Of a DNA stretch of 64,000 nucleotides, positions 16,303 through 25,345 are shown in pieces. The DNA is from Paenibacillus piri. Lineage in GTDB: Bacteria > Bacillota > Bacilli > Paenibacillales > NBRC-103111. Every line of letters begins with the position of its first letter. Position 1 is the stretch's first letter. The stretch is from positions 62,001 through 126,000 of the forward strand of contig NZ_SMRT01000008.1 of the NCBI RefSeq assembly GCF_004354045.1. The letters run 5' to 3'. A model generated the notes under the pieces. It saw only the letters and a program-made list of their open reading frames with translations, did no database searches and was not told the origin of the DNA. The position numbers and the translations under genes were made by a program.

Positions 16303-16630
16303 ACGCGAAGAACGGGAGCAAGTAGAGTATAACCTTTGTCCAGAGAGCTGCGGGCCGGTGCGACGCAGTCAAGGAAAGCTCGAATCTCGCCCGGGAGCGG
16401 TGCGGTCGAAGCCGGTAAAACGGTCTAGACGGCAACGGATCACCCCACGTTATCGGGGAGCGCGGCACGAAAAGGATGTGTGCGGTAGTCAGTGGATGTA
16501 TCCGAGACTGCATGCGGTCCTTTGGCGGCTGCGCATGAGGCGGACGCCCTTCACTTGGAAGGGGTCAACGAGAGTGGTACCGCGGCAGCTGAAAGCCTGT
16601 CGTCTCTTTTGTAGAGACGGGGCTTTTTTT
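16303..16630 (+). promoter_or_regulatory. T-box riboswitch 2, leucine-type specifier
   Basis: A second complete T-box, clearly homologous to the first (CGCGAAGAACGGGA, AGAGAGCTGCGGG, CTCGCCCGGGAGCGG shared). The specifier CTC is at 16386-16388, the T-box AGAGTGGTACCGCG at 16571-16584, and the terminator AGCCTGTCGTCTC / GAGACGGGGCT with T-tract at 16594-16630. Two full switches in series mean transcription must pass two leucine checks. Confidence 0.93.
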
Positions 16631-16637
16631 GTTGTAA

Positions 16638-16714
16638 AGAAGTATAAGCTTTAACCTTTGCTGCGCCAATCTTGGCAAACGCGCACGTTCCTTATGCCGG
16701 CGAAGCCGTTTATC
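16638..16714 (+). repeat. Dispersed terminator-associated repeat, copy 6
   Basis: AAGTATAAGCTTTAACCTTT leader, GCGCCAATCTTGGCAAACGC, an imperfect GTTCCTTATGCC centre and GGCGAAGCCGTTTATCCC. It starts 8-10 nt after the T-box 2 T-tract. Confidence 0.7.
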
Positions 16715-16740
16715 CCGGGTCGGACGGATATGGGGGTGTT

Positions 16741-16797
16741 CGGCTCCGTGTAGCCTTGACAAGGGCGTTCGCCTTTAAGGACGGCGAAGCCGATTAT
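16741..16797 (+). repeat. Dispersed terminator-associated repeat, copy 7
   Basis: GTGTAGCCTTGACAAGGGCG, CGCCTTTAAGGACGGCG and AAGCCGATTATG. It is tandem with copy 6 and lies in the leuA leader just before the ribosome binding site. Confidence 0.65.
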
Positions 16798-16840
16798 GAG
16801 TGACACCCGGCAACAAAAAAATTTTTGGGAGGAATCACCA

Positions 16841-18442
16841 ATGACGAATAGAACAGAGACTGAAAAACAGTTGAAACGAGTGCATATTTTCGATACGACG
16901 CTGCGGGACGGCGAACAGGCGCCGGGAGCGTCGCTCCATCCCGAGCAAAAAATCATCATCGCCCGCCATTTGGCGCAATTGGGAGTTGATATCATCGAAC
17001 CGGGATTTCCGATTTCGAGCCCGGGCGATTTCATGGCGGTCCAGCGTATTGCCCAGGAGGTGACGGGAGTGGAAATTTGCGGCTTTGCGCGCGCTGTCAA
17101 AGACGATATCGATGCGGCGATTCGGGCTACGGAGGCGGCGGAGCGGCGCAGGCTGCACCTGTTCTTGTCCTCGTCGAACATTCATCTGGACTTTCAGCTG
17201 CGCAAGTCGAGGGAGCAGGTGATTCAAATTGCGCGCTCGATGGTCGCTTATGCGAAACAGTTTGTTGACCGGATCGAATATTCGCCAATGGATGCGACTC
17301 GTACGGGGGATGAATTTTTATTTGAAATGATTGAAGCGGTTATCGAGGAAGGAGCGACGATCATCAACATCCCGGATACGGTCGGCTATGCGCTGCCGGA
17401 GGAATACGGGGCGATGTTTACCCGGGTGATGAACAATGTCAGAGGGGGCAAAGGAGTCGAATACAGCGCCCACTGCCATAACGATCTCGGGCTTGCGGTA
17501 GCCAACAGCCTGGCGGCCATACGCGCCGGAGTGACTCAGGTGGAGGTGACGGTTAACGGTGTCGGCGAGCGGGCCGGAAACTGCTCCCTGGAGGAGCTGG
17601 CGATGGCGATTGAAACCCGGAAAGAGGCACTAGGCGCGGAGACGGGCATTCAAACCTGGCATATTTACGAGGTGTCGCAAAAGGTAAGCCGTGCCATGAG
17701 CTTCCCGATCGCGTTCAACAAGCCGATTGTCGGACGCAATGCATTCCAGCATGAGGCGGGCATTCATCAGGACGGCTTGCTGAAAAATCGCAGCACGTAT
17801 GAAATTATGGATCCGGACCGGTTGGGTGTCCCTCGCAGCATGATTATTTTGGGCAAGCATTCCGGCCGCCATGCGATCAAGCATCGCGTCAGCCAATTCG
17901 GCGTGGAGCTGACGGACGATCAAATGGAGTCGCTGTACGTCAAGTTCAAGGAGCTGGCCGACCGGCAGAAGGTCGTTCAGGATCATCAGCTGATGGAACT
18001 GATTGGCCATACGGTCAATACGGTGCTGGAGCCGTATACACTGGTGCAGGCACAGGTGCTGACCGGAACGACGGGCGTTCGGATGGCTTCCTGCACGATT
18101 ATGGACAATGCCGGCAAAAAGGAGCTTGTCTTGTCGGGAACCGGCGAAGGACCGGTTGAGGCGTTGGTTGCCGGAATCAGTCAGGCGCTGCCGATTACGG
18201 TGGAATTTACCGATCTGGAGCTGTACTCTTTGTCCTCGGGCGAGGAAGCGAACGGAGAGGCGGTCGTAACGGTCAGCGCGAACGGCTGCCATTACCGTGG
18301 AGTTGCGGTTCACAGGGATGTGCTGATGGCCGTTGCGCAAGCCTATATGGCAGCGTGCAATCAGGCGGTTCGCGATTATGCGCGTCATCCGCAAGCGGCA
18401 TCGTTGGCAAATGACGGCGAAGTGGAAATTACGATTCCATAA
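16841..18442 (+). CDS. leuA: 2-isopropylmalate synthase
   Basis: A 533-residue enzyme condensing acetyl-CoA with 2-oxoisovalerate, the first committed step of leucine synthesis. The catalytic TIM barrel opens with FDTTLRDGEQAPGASLHP and has the metal-binding HCHNDLGLAVANSL and the GERAGNCSLEE motif. The C-terminal 130 residues form the LeuA allosteric (leucine-binding) dimer domain, so it is a LeuA type rather than plain homocitrate synthase. ATG 16841 follows GGGAGG. It is single here, not with ilv or leuBCD, and sits behind two leucine T-boxes. Citramalate synthase is a less likely alternative given the T-boxes. Confidence 0.93.
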   Translation: MTNRTETEKQLKRVHIFDTTLRDGEQAPGASLHPEQKIIIARHLAQLGVDIIEPGFPISSPGDFMAVQRIAQEVTGVEICGFARAVKDDIDAAIRATEAAERRRLHLFLSSSNIHLDFQLRKSREQVIQIARSMVAYAKQFVDRIEYSPMDATRTGDEFLFEMIEAVIEEGATIINIPDTVGYALPEEYGAMFTRVMNNVRGGKGVEYSAHCHNDLGLAVANSLAAIRAGVTQVEVTVNGVGERAGNCSLEELAMAIETRKEALGAETGIQTWHIYEVSQKVSRAMSFPIAFNKPIVGRNAFQHEAGIHQDGLLKNRSTYEIMDPDRLGVPRSMIILGKHSGRHAIKHRVSQFGVELTDDQMESLYVKFKELADRQKVVQDHQLMELIGHTVNTVLEPYTLVQAQVLTGTTGVRMASCTIMDNAGKKELVLSGTGEGPVEALVAGISQALPITVEFTDLELYSLSSGEEANGEAVVTVSANGCHYRGVAVHRDVLMAVAQAYMAACNQAVRDYARHPQAASLANDGEVEITIP

Positions 18443-18540
18443 AAGACGAATCAGAGGCTCAGGCAACGGATTGACCGGATTGCCGGCGCTGGGGGCGCAC
18501 ATATTTACAAGATCGCTAACAAAGGGAAAGGCGGGATTGG

Positions 18541-19356
18541 ATGGGACGTGTCGTTCAATATTATGAATCGTTTGACGAATGGGGACGGCTGGAACGGGAA
18601 CCGGTCGAGCTGACGGTTAATTGGCATTTTATTCGGCAGTATCTTCCCGATCAGGGACATATTTTGGACAACGGAGCGGGCCCGGGCCAATATTCGCTGA
18701 AGCTGGCGCAGCACGGGTACTCGGTTACGGTATCGGACATTACGCCGCGAATGGTCGAGCTGGCCAAGGAAAAAGCGGCCGAACGCGGCTTGCTTGACCG
18801 GTTTGACGGCTTTGAGGTTGCAGATGCCGCCGACCTGAGCTGCTTCGGCGACGGGCATTTTGACGCATCCTTAATGCTGGGACCCTTCTATCACCTTCAG
18901 ACTGAGCAGGCACGGACGGCTGCGGCCAAAGAGCTGTACAGGGTGACCAAGCGGGACGGATTTATATTTGCGGCCTTTATGCCGCGGAGCAGGCATTTGA
19001 TCACTTCGCTGCTGGCGCCTCGGCATTGGAGGCCGAACGACAATGTAGACACGATCGCCGAATTTATGGAGACGGGTATATTCGATCATACTGACGAAGG
19101 ACGCTTTACCGGAGCGTATTATTTCAATATCGAAGAAATCCGGCCGTTCATGGAGGGCAGCGGGTTTGAAACGGTCGGCATGATCGGGTCCTCGAATATA
19201 GGCTCGCTGCTCAACCGGGAGCAATGGGATTATTGGAAGCAGCGCGGGGATGAAGAAATGAGCAAGCTGATCCGGCTGCTTATCAAGACGGCAGACGATC
19301 CTTACGTGCTGGGGGCATCTCCCCATATTATGTATATCGGCAAAAAAAGCGGCTAA
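18541..19356 (+). CDS. Class I SAM-dependent methyltransferase
   Basis: A 271-residue cytoplasmic methyltransferase with the Rossmann-type SAM fold. Motif I is ILDNGAGPGQYSLKLA (about 41-56), the acidic strand SVTVSDITPRM follows, then ADAADLSCFGDGHFDASLML (motif IV region). The C-terminal part varies. ATG 18541 follows AAAGGCGGGATTGG. It starts 98 nt after leuA, so it could be read through from it, but its substrate is not evident; family relatives act on small molecules, quinones or proteins. Confidence 0.85.
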   Translation: MGRVVQYYESFDEWGRLEREPVELTVNWHFIRQYLPDQGHILDNGAGPGQYSLKLAQHGYSVTVSDITPRMVELAKEKAAERGLLDRFDGFEVADAADLSCFGDGHFDASLMLGPFYHLQTEQARTAAAKELYRVTKRDGFIFAAFMPRSRHLITSLLAPRHWRPNDNVDTIAEFMETGIFDHTDEGRFTGAYYFNIEEIRPFMEGSGFETVGMIGSSNIGSLLNREQWDYWKQRGDEEMSKLIRLLIKTADDPYVLGASPHIMYIGKKSG

Positions 19357-19393
19357 GCGAAACGGGTTCACCATCGAACAGGCTGTAAAAACA

Positions 19394-19615
19394 GGGCTGT
19401 GGATAAAAATTATCCACAGCCCTTGTGTATATTGTGCATAAATATGGAAAAATGCTATGGATCAACCTGCATAATATTCAACGTAAAGCAGCGGAAGTGG
19501 ATAAACATTTTACGAAAAATCTGTGGATAAAGTGGATAACTCTGTGGATTAACCAAAATCCGGCGGTTTTTCTCATGATTTGCTGCCCCGGCTATGGGGA
19601 TAACGTTGTGGATAG
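19394..19615. repeat. Cluster of DnaA-box-like sequences
   Basis: A perfect inverted pair TGTGGATAA (19398-19406) / TTATCCACA (19410-19418) sits inside a 13-bp hairpin. A further exact TGTGGATAA is at 19522-19530. Single-mismatch forms are AGTGGATAA (19531-19539), TGTGGATTA (19543-19551), TGTGGATAG (19607-19615), plus AGTGGATAA near 19497-19505. The consensus DnaA box is TTATNCACA. No dnaA or dnaN is nearby. The hairpin could also end transcription of the methyltransferase, although its T-tract is poor. The gap to 19746 holds nothing else. Confidence 0.6.
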
Positions 19616-19746
19616 AAAGAAGTTCCGGGCATAATGATTCACAAGCTGGATAACTTGATTCGTGTTGTGGGACAGTAATGCCATATGGGTTGAATTGGCA
19701 ACGTTAAATGCTTTGTGCAAAGCAAATAAGGAAGGAGGGGCCAATC

Positions 19747-22326
19747 GTGGATAAACGGCGGACGACGGCATTATTTATCACATTGTGGGTAGGCGCGATG
19801 TTGTGTTCGAACACGGCTGTTTGTTCACAGGCAGCGCAGTCCGGACAGCTTTCTTTATCGATTGAAGATAAAAAAATAACGCTTGTGTCTGTCCCGGGGC
19901 TGTCCTTTATAGAGCTTGATCCGGATTCCGCAAAGCTGTCGGGCATTCAGGGCGATGCTTTGCCTCATATCAAGGAGCTGCAGCGAACCGCCGCCTGGGG
20001 AGCGCTCAACGTACGGACGCCGGGTAAAGGCTTGGAGGACGTGTATATGTCGCTGGGGGCAGGGCAGTATGCCGATGCCCCTCCGGGTGTTTCCGGGATG
20101 CAGAGGGCGGAACGGCTCGGACAAGCATATGCGGCCGAACACATTCTTCGTTATACGGGAACGGCGGCAGAGATGGAGTCGATCGTTATTCCCCAGATTG
20201 AAGCGATCAAAAGGATGAACGCCTCGAATGATTATCGGGCCCGGCCGGGTCGCTTGGGGGAGCTACTGGCTGCGGCGGGCGTTCACAGCGGCGTGTGGGG
20301 CAATCTGGATCTTATGAAAGCCGGAGGGCGTTTGAAGGAGCGGGAGATCGGCAGTCTGTACCGCAGATATGCGCCATTGATGCTGATGAATGAGGCGGGA
20401 TTCGTCCAGCGGGGGGATGTCGGCGGCGGCGATGTTATCGTCGATCATACGAGGCCTTTCGGGCTGCGTACGAATTATGGCTGGCTGCTGGAGCAAAGAA
20501 GCAAGCTTCCGGGTCCGGCAGCGGCGCTGCTGGAAATTGGCGATCTGCAAAGACTGTACGACGAGCGCAGCTCTTATTCGGCGGAAGCCTTCACTGTAAT
20601 GAAGAAGCAGGTTTTGACCGAGCTGGACGCTTTTCTCGGTGAGTTGACCCGGCAGCTGCAAGCGGAATCGGCGGCAGGGCAAACGGTCGAGCTGTGGCTT
20701 TTCAGTCCGCAGGTCAATGCCGAGGCGGCTAAAGCGAAAGCTATGCTGGCGCCTGTGATGATATATGCGCCTTCGGGCCGCGAAAGTATACTGACCTCGG
20801 CCACGACCCGACGTCCCGGGCTCGTCTCCGCAGTTGATATCGCGCCGGCGCTGCTGACAGCCTTCGGAATTCAGCCTCCGGCGGACATGATCGGGCTGCC
20901 GGTCGTCCGCGAAGCGGCGGCTGACGCTTTTCCCAAGCTATTGGCGGATTTGCGGCAGTTCCGGCTCCTGTATGCGCAGCGGCCGCCGCTCCTGTATGCG
21001 CTTGCCGTATATGAAATAGTCGTGATGCTGGCCTCGCTCATGGCAGCATGGTATTTCTCCGGCGGCCGGAAAATCGGAGCGAAGGCATTGCTGCTGTGGC
21101 GGACGCTGCTGTACTCGCTGCTGCTGGCGCCTGCCGGCTTGCTGGCGATGGGGTGGTTTACGTTCGAACGGTTAAGCGCGGCCGCTTTGTTTGTCGTCGG
21201 CTGCGTGCTAACGGGAGGTTTGCTGTTCGCCGTGGCCGCCGGCCGCCGGCGCAAAGGATTTGTATTCAGTCTGGCGGGGATTGGCCTGTTGGTGACGGCG
21301 TTGATTCTGTATGACGGGCTGCACGGAGCCCAGGCAATGCAGCGGTCGGTACTTGGCTACGACCCGATGATCGGCGCGCGATACTATGGGATCGGCAATG
21401 AATTTATGGGCGTGCTGCTCGGTGCCGCGCTGCTCGGGCTGAGCGCGGCCCAGCAGGCGCTGCGCGGCTTGCGCTGGCCGCGCCGCCCCGCGGCAGGCGA
21501 GCCGCCTGGCACGCTGGCCGCCTCCGGTGCGCCTGTACCCGCGCACACAGACGCGCTGCCGCCCGAGACAGCCGCAGCCGCCGCGCTGGCGGCTCCCGCG
21601 GGCATCGCGGCGTGGCGCCTGCCGCCGCTGGGCGCGCTCGCGCCATGGCGGCGCGCCGCGGAAGCCGGCGCCGCTTCGGCCGCCGGCGCATGGCCGCGCC
21701 GCGCCGCAGCCGGCCATGCGGCTGCGCGGGTCGGAGCCGCGCTGCCTGCGGCCGCGGCCGGTGCGCTCATCGCCGGCTATTTGGCCGCGCCGGCGCTCGG
21801 CACGAACGCCGGCGGGGCGCTGGCCGCCGCGGCGGGCTTCGGCGCGCTGGCTGCGCGCCTCGCCGGCGGGCGCCGCTGGCTGCGCCTGGCGCCCGTCCTC
21901 ACGCTGACGATGGCGGCAGCGCTTGCGGGCCTGTGGCTGCTCAACGGCGGAGCAGCCGGTGCGGTTGCGGCCGATAAGCAGAGCCATATCGGCCGGGCAT
22001 TCGAGGCGCTGCTCCAGGGGCGCCTTGATGCCATCGGCGCCATCGTCAGGCGCAAGCTGGAGATGAATGCGCATTTGATCCGCGTATCCGTCTGGAGCAA
22101 GGTGCTGCTCACCGGCCTAGCCGTCATGGCCGCTCTTGTGCTGCGGCCCCGCGGGCCGTTCCGCCGTTGGCAGCGCCGCTACCCGTATTTGATGTACGGC
22201 TGCGCGGCCAACGTCATCGGCACCATCTTCGCTCTGGCGCTCAACGATTCCGGCATCGTCGCGGCGGCGACGATGATTATATACGGTAGCGTGCCGCTGC
22301 TGCTGCTTAAACTCGAAAGCGCCTGA
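19747..22326 (+). CDS. Large membrane protein with alkaline-phosphatase-like extracellular domain
   Basis: An 859-residue protein of unknown role. Residues 1-30 are a signal peptide. Residues about 30-390 resemble the alkaline phosphatase/phosphopentomutase superfamily fold (LPHIKELQRTAAWGALNVRT, AGVHSGVWGN, APVMIYAPSG, VSAVDIAPALLTAFGI). Obvious metal-ligand motifs are weak, so catalysis is uncertain. About ten membrane helices follow, interrupted at about 565-700 by an alanine/proline/arginine-rich segment of very high GC. GTG 19747 is the start because AAGGAGGGG precedes it; an upstream in-frame ATG (19708) has no such site. It is monocistronic, with a terminator overlapping the stop. Confidence 0.75.
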   Translation: MDKRRTTALFITLWVGAMLCSNTAVCSQAAQSGQLSLSIEDKKITLVSVPGLSFIELDPDSAKLSGIQGDALPHIKELQRTAAWGALNVRTPGKGLEDVYMSLGAGQYADAPPGVSGMQRAERLGQAYAAEHILRYTGTAAEMESIVIPQIEAIKRMNASNDYRARPGRLGELLAAAGVHSGVWGNLDLMKAGGRLKEREIGSLYRRYAPLMLMNEAGFVQRGDVGGGDVIVDHTRPFGLRTNYGWLLEQRSKLPGPAAALLEIGDLQRLYDERSSYSAEAFTVMKKQVLTELDAFLGELTRQLQAESAAGQTVELWLFSPQVNAEAAKAKAMLAPVMIYAPSGRESILTSATTRRPGLVSAVDIAPALLTAFGIQPPADMIGLPVVREAAADAFPKLLADLRQFRLLYAQRPPLLYALAVYEIVVMLASLMAAWYFSGGRKIGAKALLLWRTLLYSLLLAPAGLLAMGWFTFERLSAAALFVVGCVLTGGLLFAVAAGRRRKGFVFSLAGIGLLVTALILYDGLHGAQAMQRSVLGYDPMIGARYYGIGNEFMGVLLGAALLGLSAAQQALRGLRWPRRPAAGEPPGTLAASGAPVPAHTDALPPETAAAAALAAPAGIAAWRLPPLGALAPWRRAAEAGAASAAGAWPRRAAAGHAAARVGAALPAAAAGALIAGYLAAPALGTNAGGALAAAAGFGALAARLAGGRRWLRLAPVLTLTMAAALAGLWLLNGGAAGAVAADKQSHIGRAFEALLQGRLDAIGAIVRRKLEMNAHLIRVSVWSKVLLTGLAVMAALVLRPRGPFRRWQRRYPYLMYGCAANVIGTIFALALNDSGIVAAATMIIYGSVPLLLLKLESA

Positions 22327-22343
22327 TCGTCTCAGGCGCTTTA
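22316..22343 (+). terminator. Terminator overlapping the stop codon of the preceding gene
   Basis: 11-bp stem AAAGCGCCTGA / TCAGGCGCTTT with a short loop, then TTACTTTTCC. The left arm includes the last codons and the TGA. Confidence 0.8.
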
Positions 22344-23054
22344 CTTTTCCATTTTCGATATGCTTTTTCCGCTGCTCATCGCATCAGCCCCGCTTTGCAC
22401 ATAACTGCTTCGGGACCGAACACAAAACAAAATTGCGGCAGCCATACTATTCCGGTCGTTCCCGCTTTTGCAGTCTGATTTCGTATTCACGGCTTTCAAA
22501 CGTCCATGAAGACCGGTCCCAAGAGAAAGGCAGGCTCGGCTTCGGGACATACGATACTTCTGACCGGCAGTTGGCACCGGGCTTAATGATGATCGGTCAG
22601 CTTTTTTTCGTATGTTTCGAATTAGCGCGGTTCTTTTAACAGCTTTCGCAATATTTCGATCTCAAGGGATCGCCAACTGTATGTTTCCGCGCGGGGTTCA
22701 ACTGACCGCCGTTCAGCATCCTAAGCGCCTTCTTGGAAATTTTATGTGTTGGAAACTGCAAAAGCACATCTTTTTATCCGTTATTTTCCCTCACAGAAGT
22801 ATTCCTGCAAAAATACATTTTTTCGTCCGTTCAATACTCAAGATCAGGAGATATCTCTTTGCATAACTGTATTTTTACAGGATTTCCCTTCCAAATAAGT
22901 AAATTTGATTGAAAAAACGGTATATTCGCAGGTTTTTAGACAGAGATTTCAAAAATCACGGCCTTTAAATGCTCCGATGAAATAAATATCCGCTGCGCTG
23001 GCGGAACATTCAGCCGAGTCGCTGTTGTCTTCTAATTTCTTGAATTGCACCGCG
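22344..23054. other. Long intergenic region with two inverted repeats, no gene
   Basis: About 700 nt between a + gene and the - strand ABC-F gene. CTGACCG / CGGTCAG followed by CTTTTTTT (about 22559-22606, + strand) looks like an orphan intrinsic terminator with a long loop. It follows a GC-rich stretch that could be an RNA leader, but I cannot assign it to a class. Farther on, CCTGCAAAAATACA (22804-22817) and TGTATTTTTACAGG (22868-22881) form a 13/14 inverted repeat around a 50-bp spacer. No supported reading frame was found. Confidence 0.45.
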
Positions 23055-25043
23055 CTACTCCGCCAGCTGCTCCCACTGCTCGTAGCAGTGCTCCAGCTCG
23101 AGTTTTTTCCGTTCGATCTGTTCATTCCGCTGCTGCACTTGCATGTAATCGTTGTAGACCTCGGGCGCGGCCAGCTCTTCCTCAAGTTGGGCCAGCTCCG
23201 TTTCCAGCCGGGCGATGTCCTGCTCCAACTGCTCCAGCTTGCGCTGACGGGACCGTTCCTCGCGTTTCGCCTGCTTGCTCGCCTCAAAGTTGTTATCCGT
23301 TGGCTGCGAGGTTTGAGCCGCTGTGCCGCTCGATCCGCCGTTTGCCTGCTTTCCCGGGGCTGCGGCATCGGCAGCCATCTTTCCTTTAACGGCGGCGGCC
23401 GCCAGCCGCTGCTGCTCCATCTCGGCCAATTCCTGCTTCTTTTCCACGTAATCGTCATAGTTGCCCAAATAACGGGTTACTCCGGTACGCGCCAGCTCCA
23501 GCATCGATTCCGCCATTTTATTTAAAAAATATCGGTCATGGGAAATAAACAGCAGCGTGCCTTCGTAATCCATCAGCGCAGATTCCAGAACTTCCTTGCT
23601 ATACAGGTCCAGATGGTTGGTCGGCTCGTCGAGAATCAGCACGTTCGCTTTCTCCAGCATCAGCTTGGCCAAGGAAACGCGGGCTCTTTCCCCGCCGCTT
23701 AGCGCCGCGATTTTTTTAAACACATCCTCGCCGCTGAATAAAAAGCTGCCCAGCACAGTCCGAATCCGCGCTTCCTCGATATGAGGGAACGCGTTCCATA
23801 CCTCCTCAAGCACCGTATTCCTTTCGCCTAGGCCTGTCTGCTCCTGATCGTAATAGCCGATCCGGACATTGGCTCCCCACTGAATGCTGCCGCGGTCCGG
23901 CTGCTGCTGTCCGACCAGCGCCTTCAACAGCGTGGACTTGCCTATTCCGTTGGGCCCGATGAGGGCGGCCGTATCGCCGCGCTGCAGCTGGAACGTGACG
24001 TTCCGGATTAACGGATCGCGTCCTTCATACGACATCGCCACATTGTCAATCTGCAGCACCTCTTTACCGGTCATCTGCTCCACTTCAAACGTAAAATGGG
24101 CGCGCTTCAAATCGCCGAGCGGCTTGTCGAGCCGGTCTATTTTGTCCAGTGCTTTACGGCGGCTTTGGGCTCTCTTGGTCGTGGAAGCCCGGGCGATATT
24201 GCGCTGGACAAAATCTTCCATTTTCGCAATTTCTCCCTGCTGCTTTTCAAAAGCCTTCAGCTGAATTTCGTATTCCGCCTGCTTCGTTTCGACGAATTTC
24301 GTGTAATTGCCGGTGTAGCGCTTGGAAGTATGACGTTCAATTTCGTAAATGCCGTCAACGAGCGCATCCAAAAAATACCGGTCATGCGAAACGACCAGAA
24401 TTGCTCCGGAATAGGAGCGGAGATAGCCTTCCAGCCATGTCAGAGTGGGGATGTCCAAATGGTTCGTAGGCTCGTCCAGCAGCAGCAGATCGGGCGCCTG
24501 CAGCAGCATCTTGGCCATCGCCAGACGCGTCTTCTGACCGCCGCTCAATGTGTTTACCAGCGTCTCCGGGGCGAAGTCGCCAAACCCCATCCCATGCAAA
24601 ATGCCGCGGATCCGGGCTTCGGCCTCATAGCCGCCCTGATCCTTAAACCATTCCTGGAGGCTGGCGTATTTTTTCATCGTATCTTCCGTCAGCTTCTCGT
24701 CAGCCATTATGGTCGTGTCGGCCATCATCGACTCTAGCTTGCGCAGCTCCCGTTCCGCCTCGTCTAAATGGGCGAAAACGCTTCGCATTTCCTCCCACAT
24801 CGAACGGTCGGAAATCAGACCGCTGTTTTGCTTTAAGTAGCCGATCTTCGTTTCCTTCGCTTTAAAAATATCGCCGGAATCATACGACATTTCCCCTGCG
24901 ATGATTTGCAGCAGCGTCGATTTGCCTGCTCCGTTCACGCCAACGAGGCCGATCCGCTCGCGCGGTTCGATCTGCAGCGTTATATTAGAAAGCACGGTGT
25001 TGATCCCGTAGCTTTTCGAAATTCCCGATACTTGCAGCAGCAT
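23055..25043 (-). CDS. ABC-F family ATPase (YdiF-like)
   Basis: A 662-residue soluble protein with two ABC domains and no membrane segment; ABC-F proteins act on the ribosome (translation factors or antibiotic protection). Domain 1 has Walker A GVNGAGKST, signature NTLSGGQKTRLAMA, Walker B LLLLDEPTNHLD. Domain 2 has GPNGIGKST, AALSGGERARVSLA, LILDEPTNHLD. The arginine/lysine-rich interdomain linker (STTKRAQSRRKALDKIDRL) and a C-terminal charged coiled coil (RQRKLEQLEQDIARLETELA) match the YdiF/Uup group. The start at 25043 follows AGGAGG; an upstream open stretch lacks such a site. Housekeeping translation role is likelier than resistance. Confidence 0.92.
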   Translation of the reverse strand: MLLQVSGISKSYGINTVLSNITLQIEPRERIGLVGVNGAGKSTLLQIIAGEMSYDSGDIFKAKETKIGYLKQNSGLISDRSMWEEMRSVFAHLDEAERELRKLESMMADTTIMADEKLTEDTMKKYASLQEWFKDQGGYEAEARIRGILHGMGFGDFAPETLVNTLSGGQKTRLAMAKMLLQAPDLLLLDEPTNHLDIPTLTWLEGYLRSYSGAILVVSHDRYFLDALVDGIYEIERHTSKRYTGNYTKFVETKQAEYEIQLKAFEKQQGEIAKMEDFVQRNIARASTTKRAQSRRKALDKIDRLDKPLGDLKRAHFTFEVEQMTGKEVLQIDNVAMSYEGRDPLIRNVTFQLQRGDTAALIGPNGIGKSTLLKALVGQQQPDRGSIQWGANVRIGYYDQEQTGLGERNTVLEEVWNAFPHIEEARIRTVLGSFLFSGEDVFKKIAALSGGERARVSLAKLMLEKANVLILDEPTNHLDLYSKEVLESALMDYEGTLLFISHDRYFLNKMAESMLELARTGVTRYLGNYDDYVEKKQELAEMEQQRLAAAAVKGKMAADAAAPGKQANGGSSGTAAQTSQPTDNNFEASKQAKREERSRQRKLEQLEQDIARLETELAQLEEELAAPEVYNDYMQVQQRNEQIERKKLELEHCYEQWEQLAE

Positions 25044-25345
25044 GGTAATCCTCCTGAATAATAGCTTGCTTCGGCCGCGTTTCTTTCCTGTCTCCCTACG
25101 ATGCCTCGTTGTCCGCATCCAAACGGGCTTAATGCAAGTGTACCATGTTATTCGTAATTTTTCAGCTTTTACCGGCGCTTTCCAACGGTTAGGCGACCGC
25201 CTCCAAGGCGAAGCGCTTATTTCCATCGATTCCCTTGTATACAAATGAAAACGGCCCGTCGTATGCTGGCTGTAACCGATATCAAGCGGATGGAGGCCGA
25301 CGGCTTCCTTCAAATAAAACCGACATGAAATGAGGTGCTTCTTCG
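25044..25345. other. Divergent intergenic region
   Basis: 302 nt between the - strand ABC-F gene and the + strand phosphohydrolase. It contains the two ribosome binding sites at its ends. I see no repeat, riboswitch or clear promoter. Confidence 0.5.

Noticed and set aside
19394..19615. Chromosome replication origin
   Set aside because: DnaA-box-like motifs are present, but dnaA, dnaN, rpmH and an AT-rich unwinding region are absent.
22612..22866. 84-codon + strand frame downstream of the orphan terminator
   Set aside because: No ribosome binding site and a composition typical of non-coding DNA; it overlaps an inverted repeat.
23055..25043. Antibiotic-resistance ABC-F protein
   Set aside because: Two full ABC domains, a charged C-terminal coiled coil and length match the housekeeping YdiF/Uup group; nothing specific for resistance is seen.
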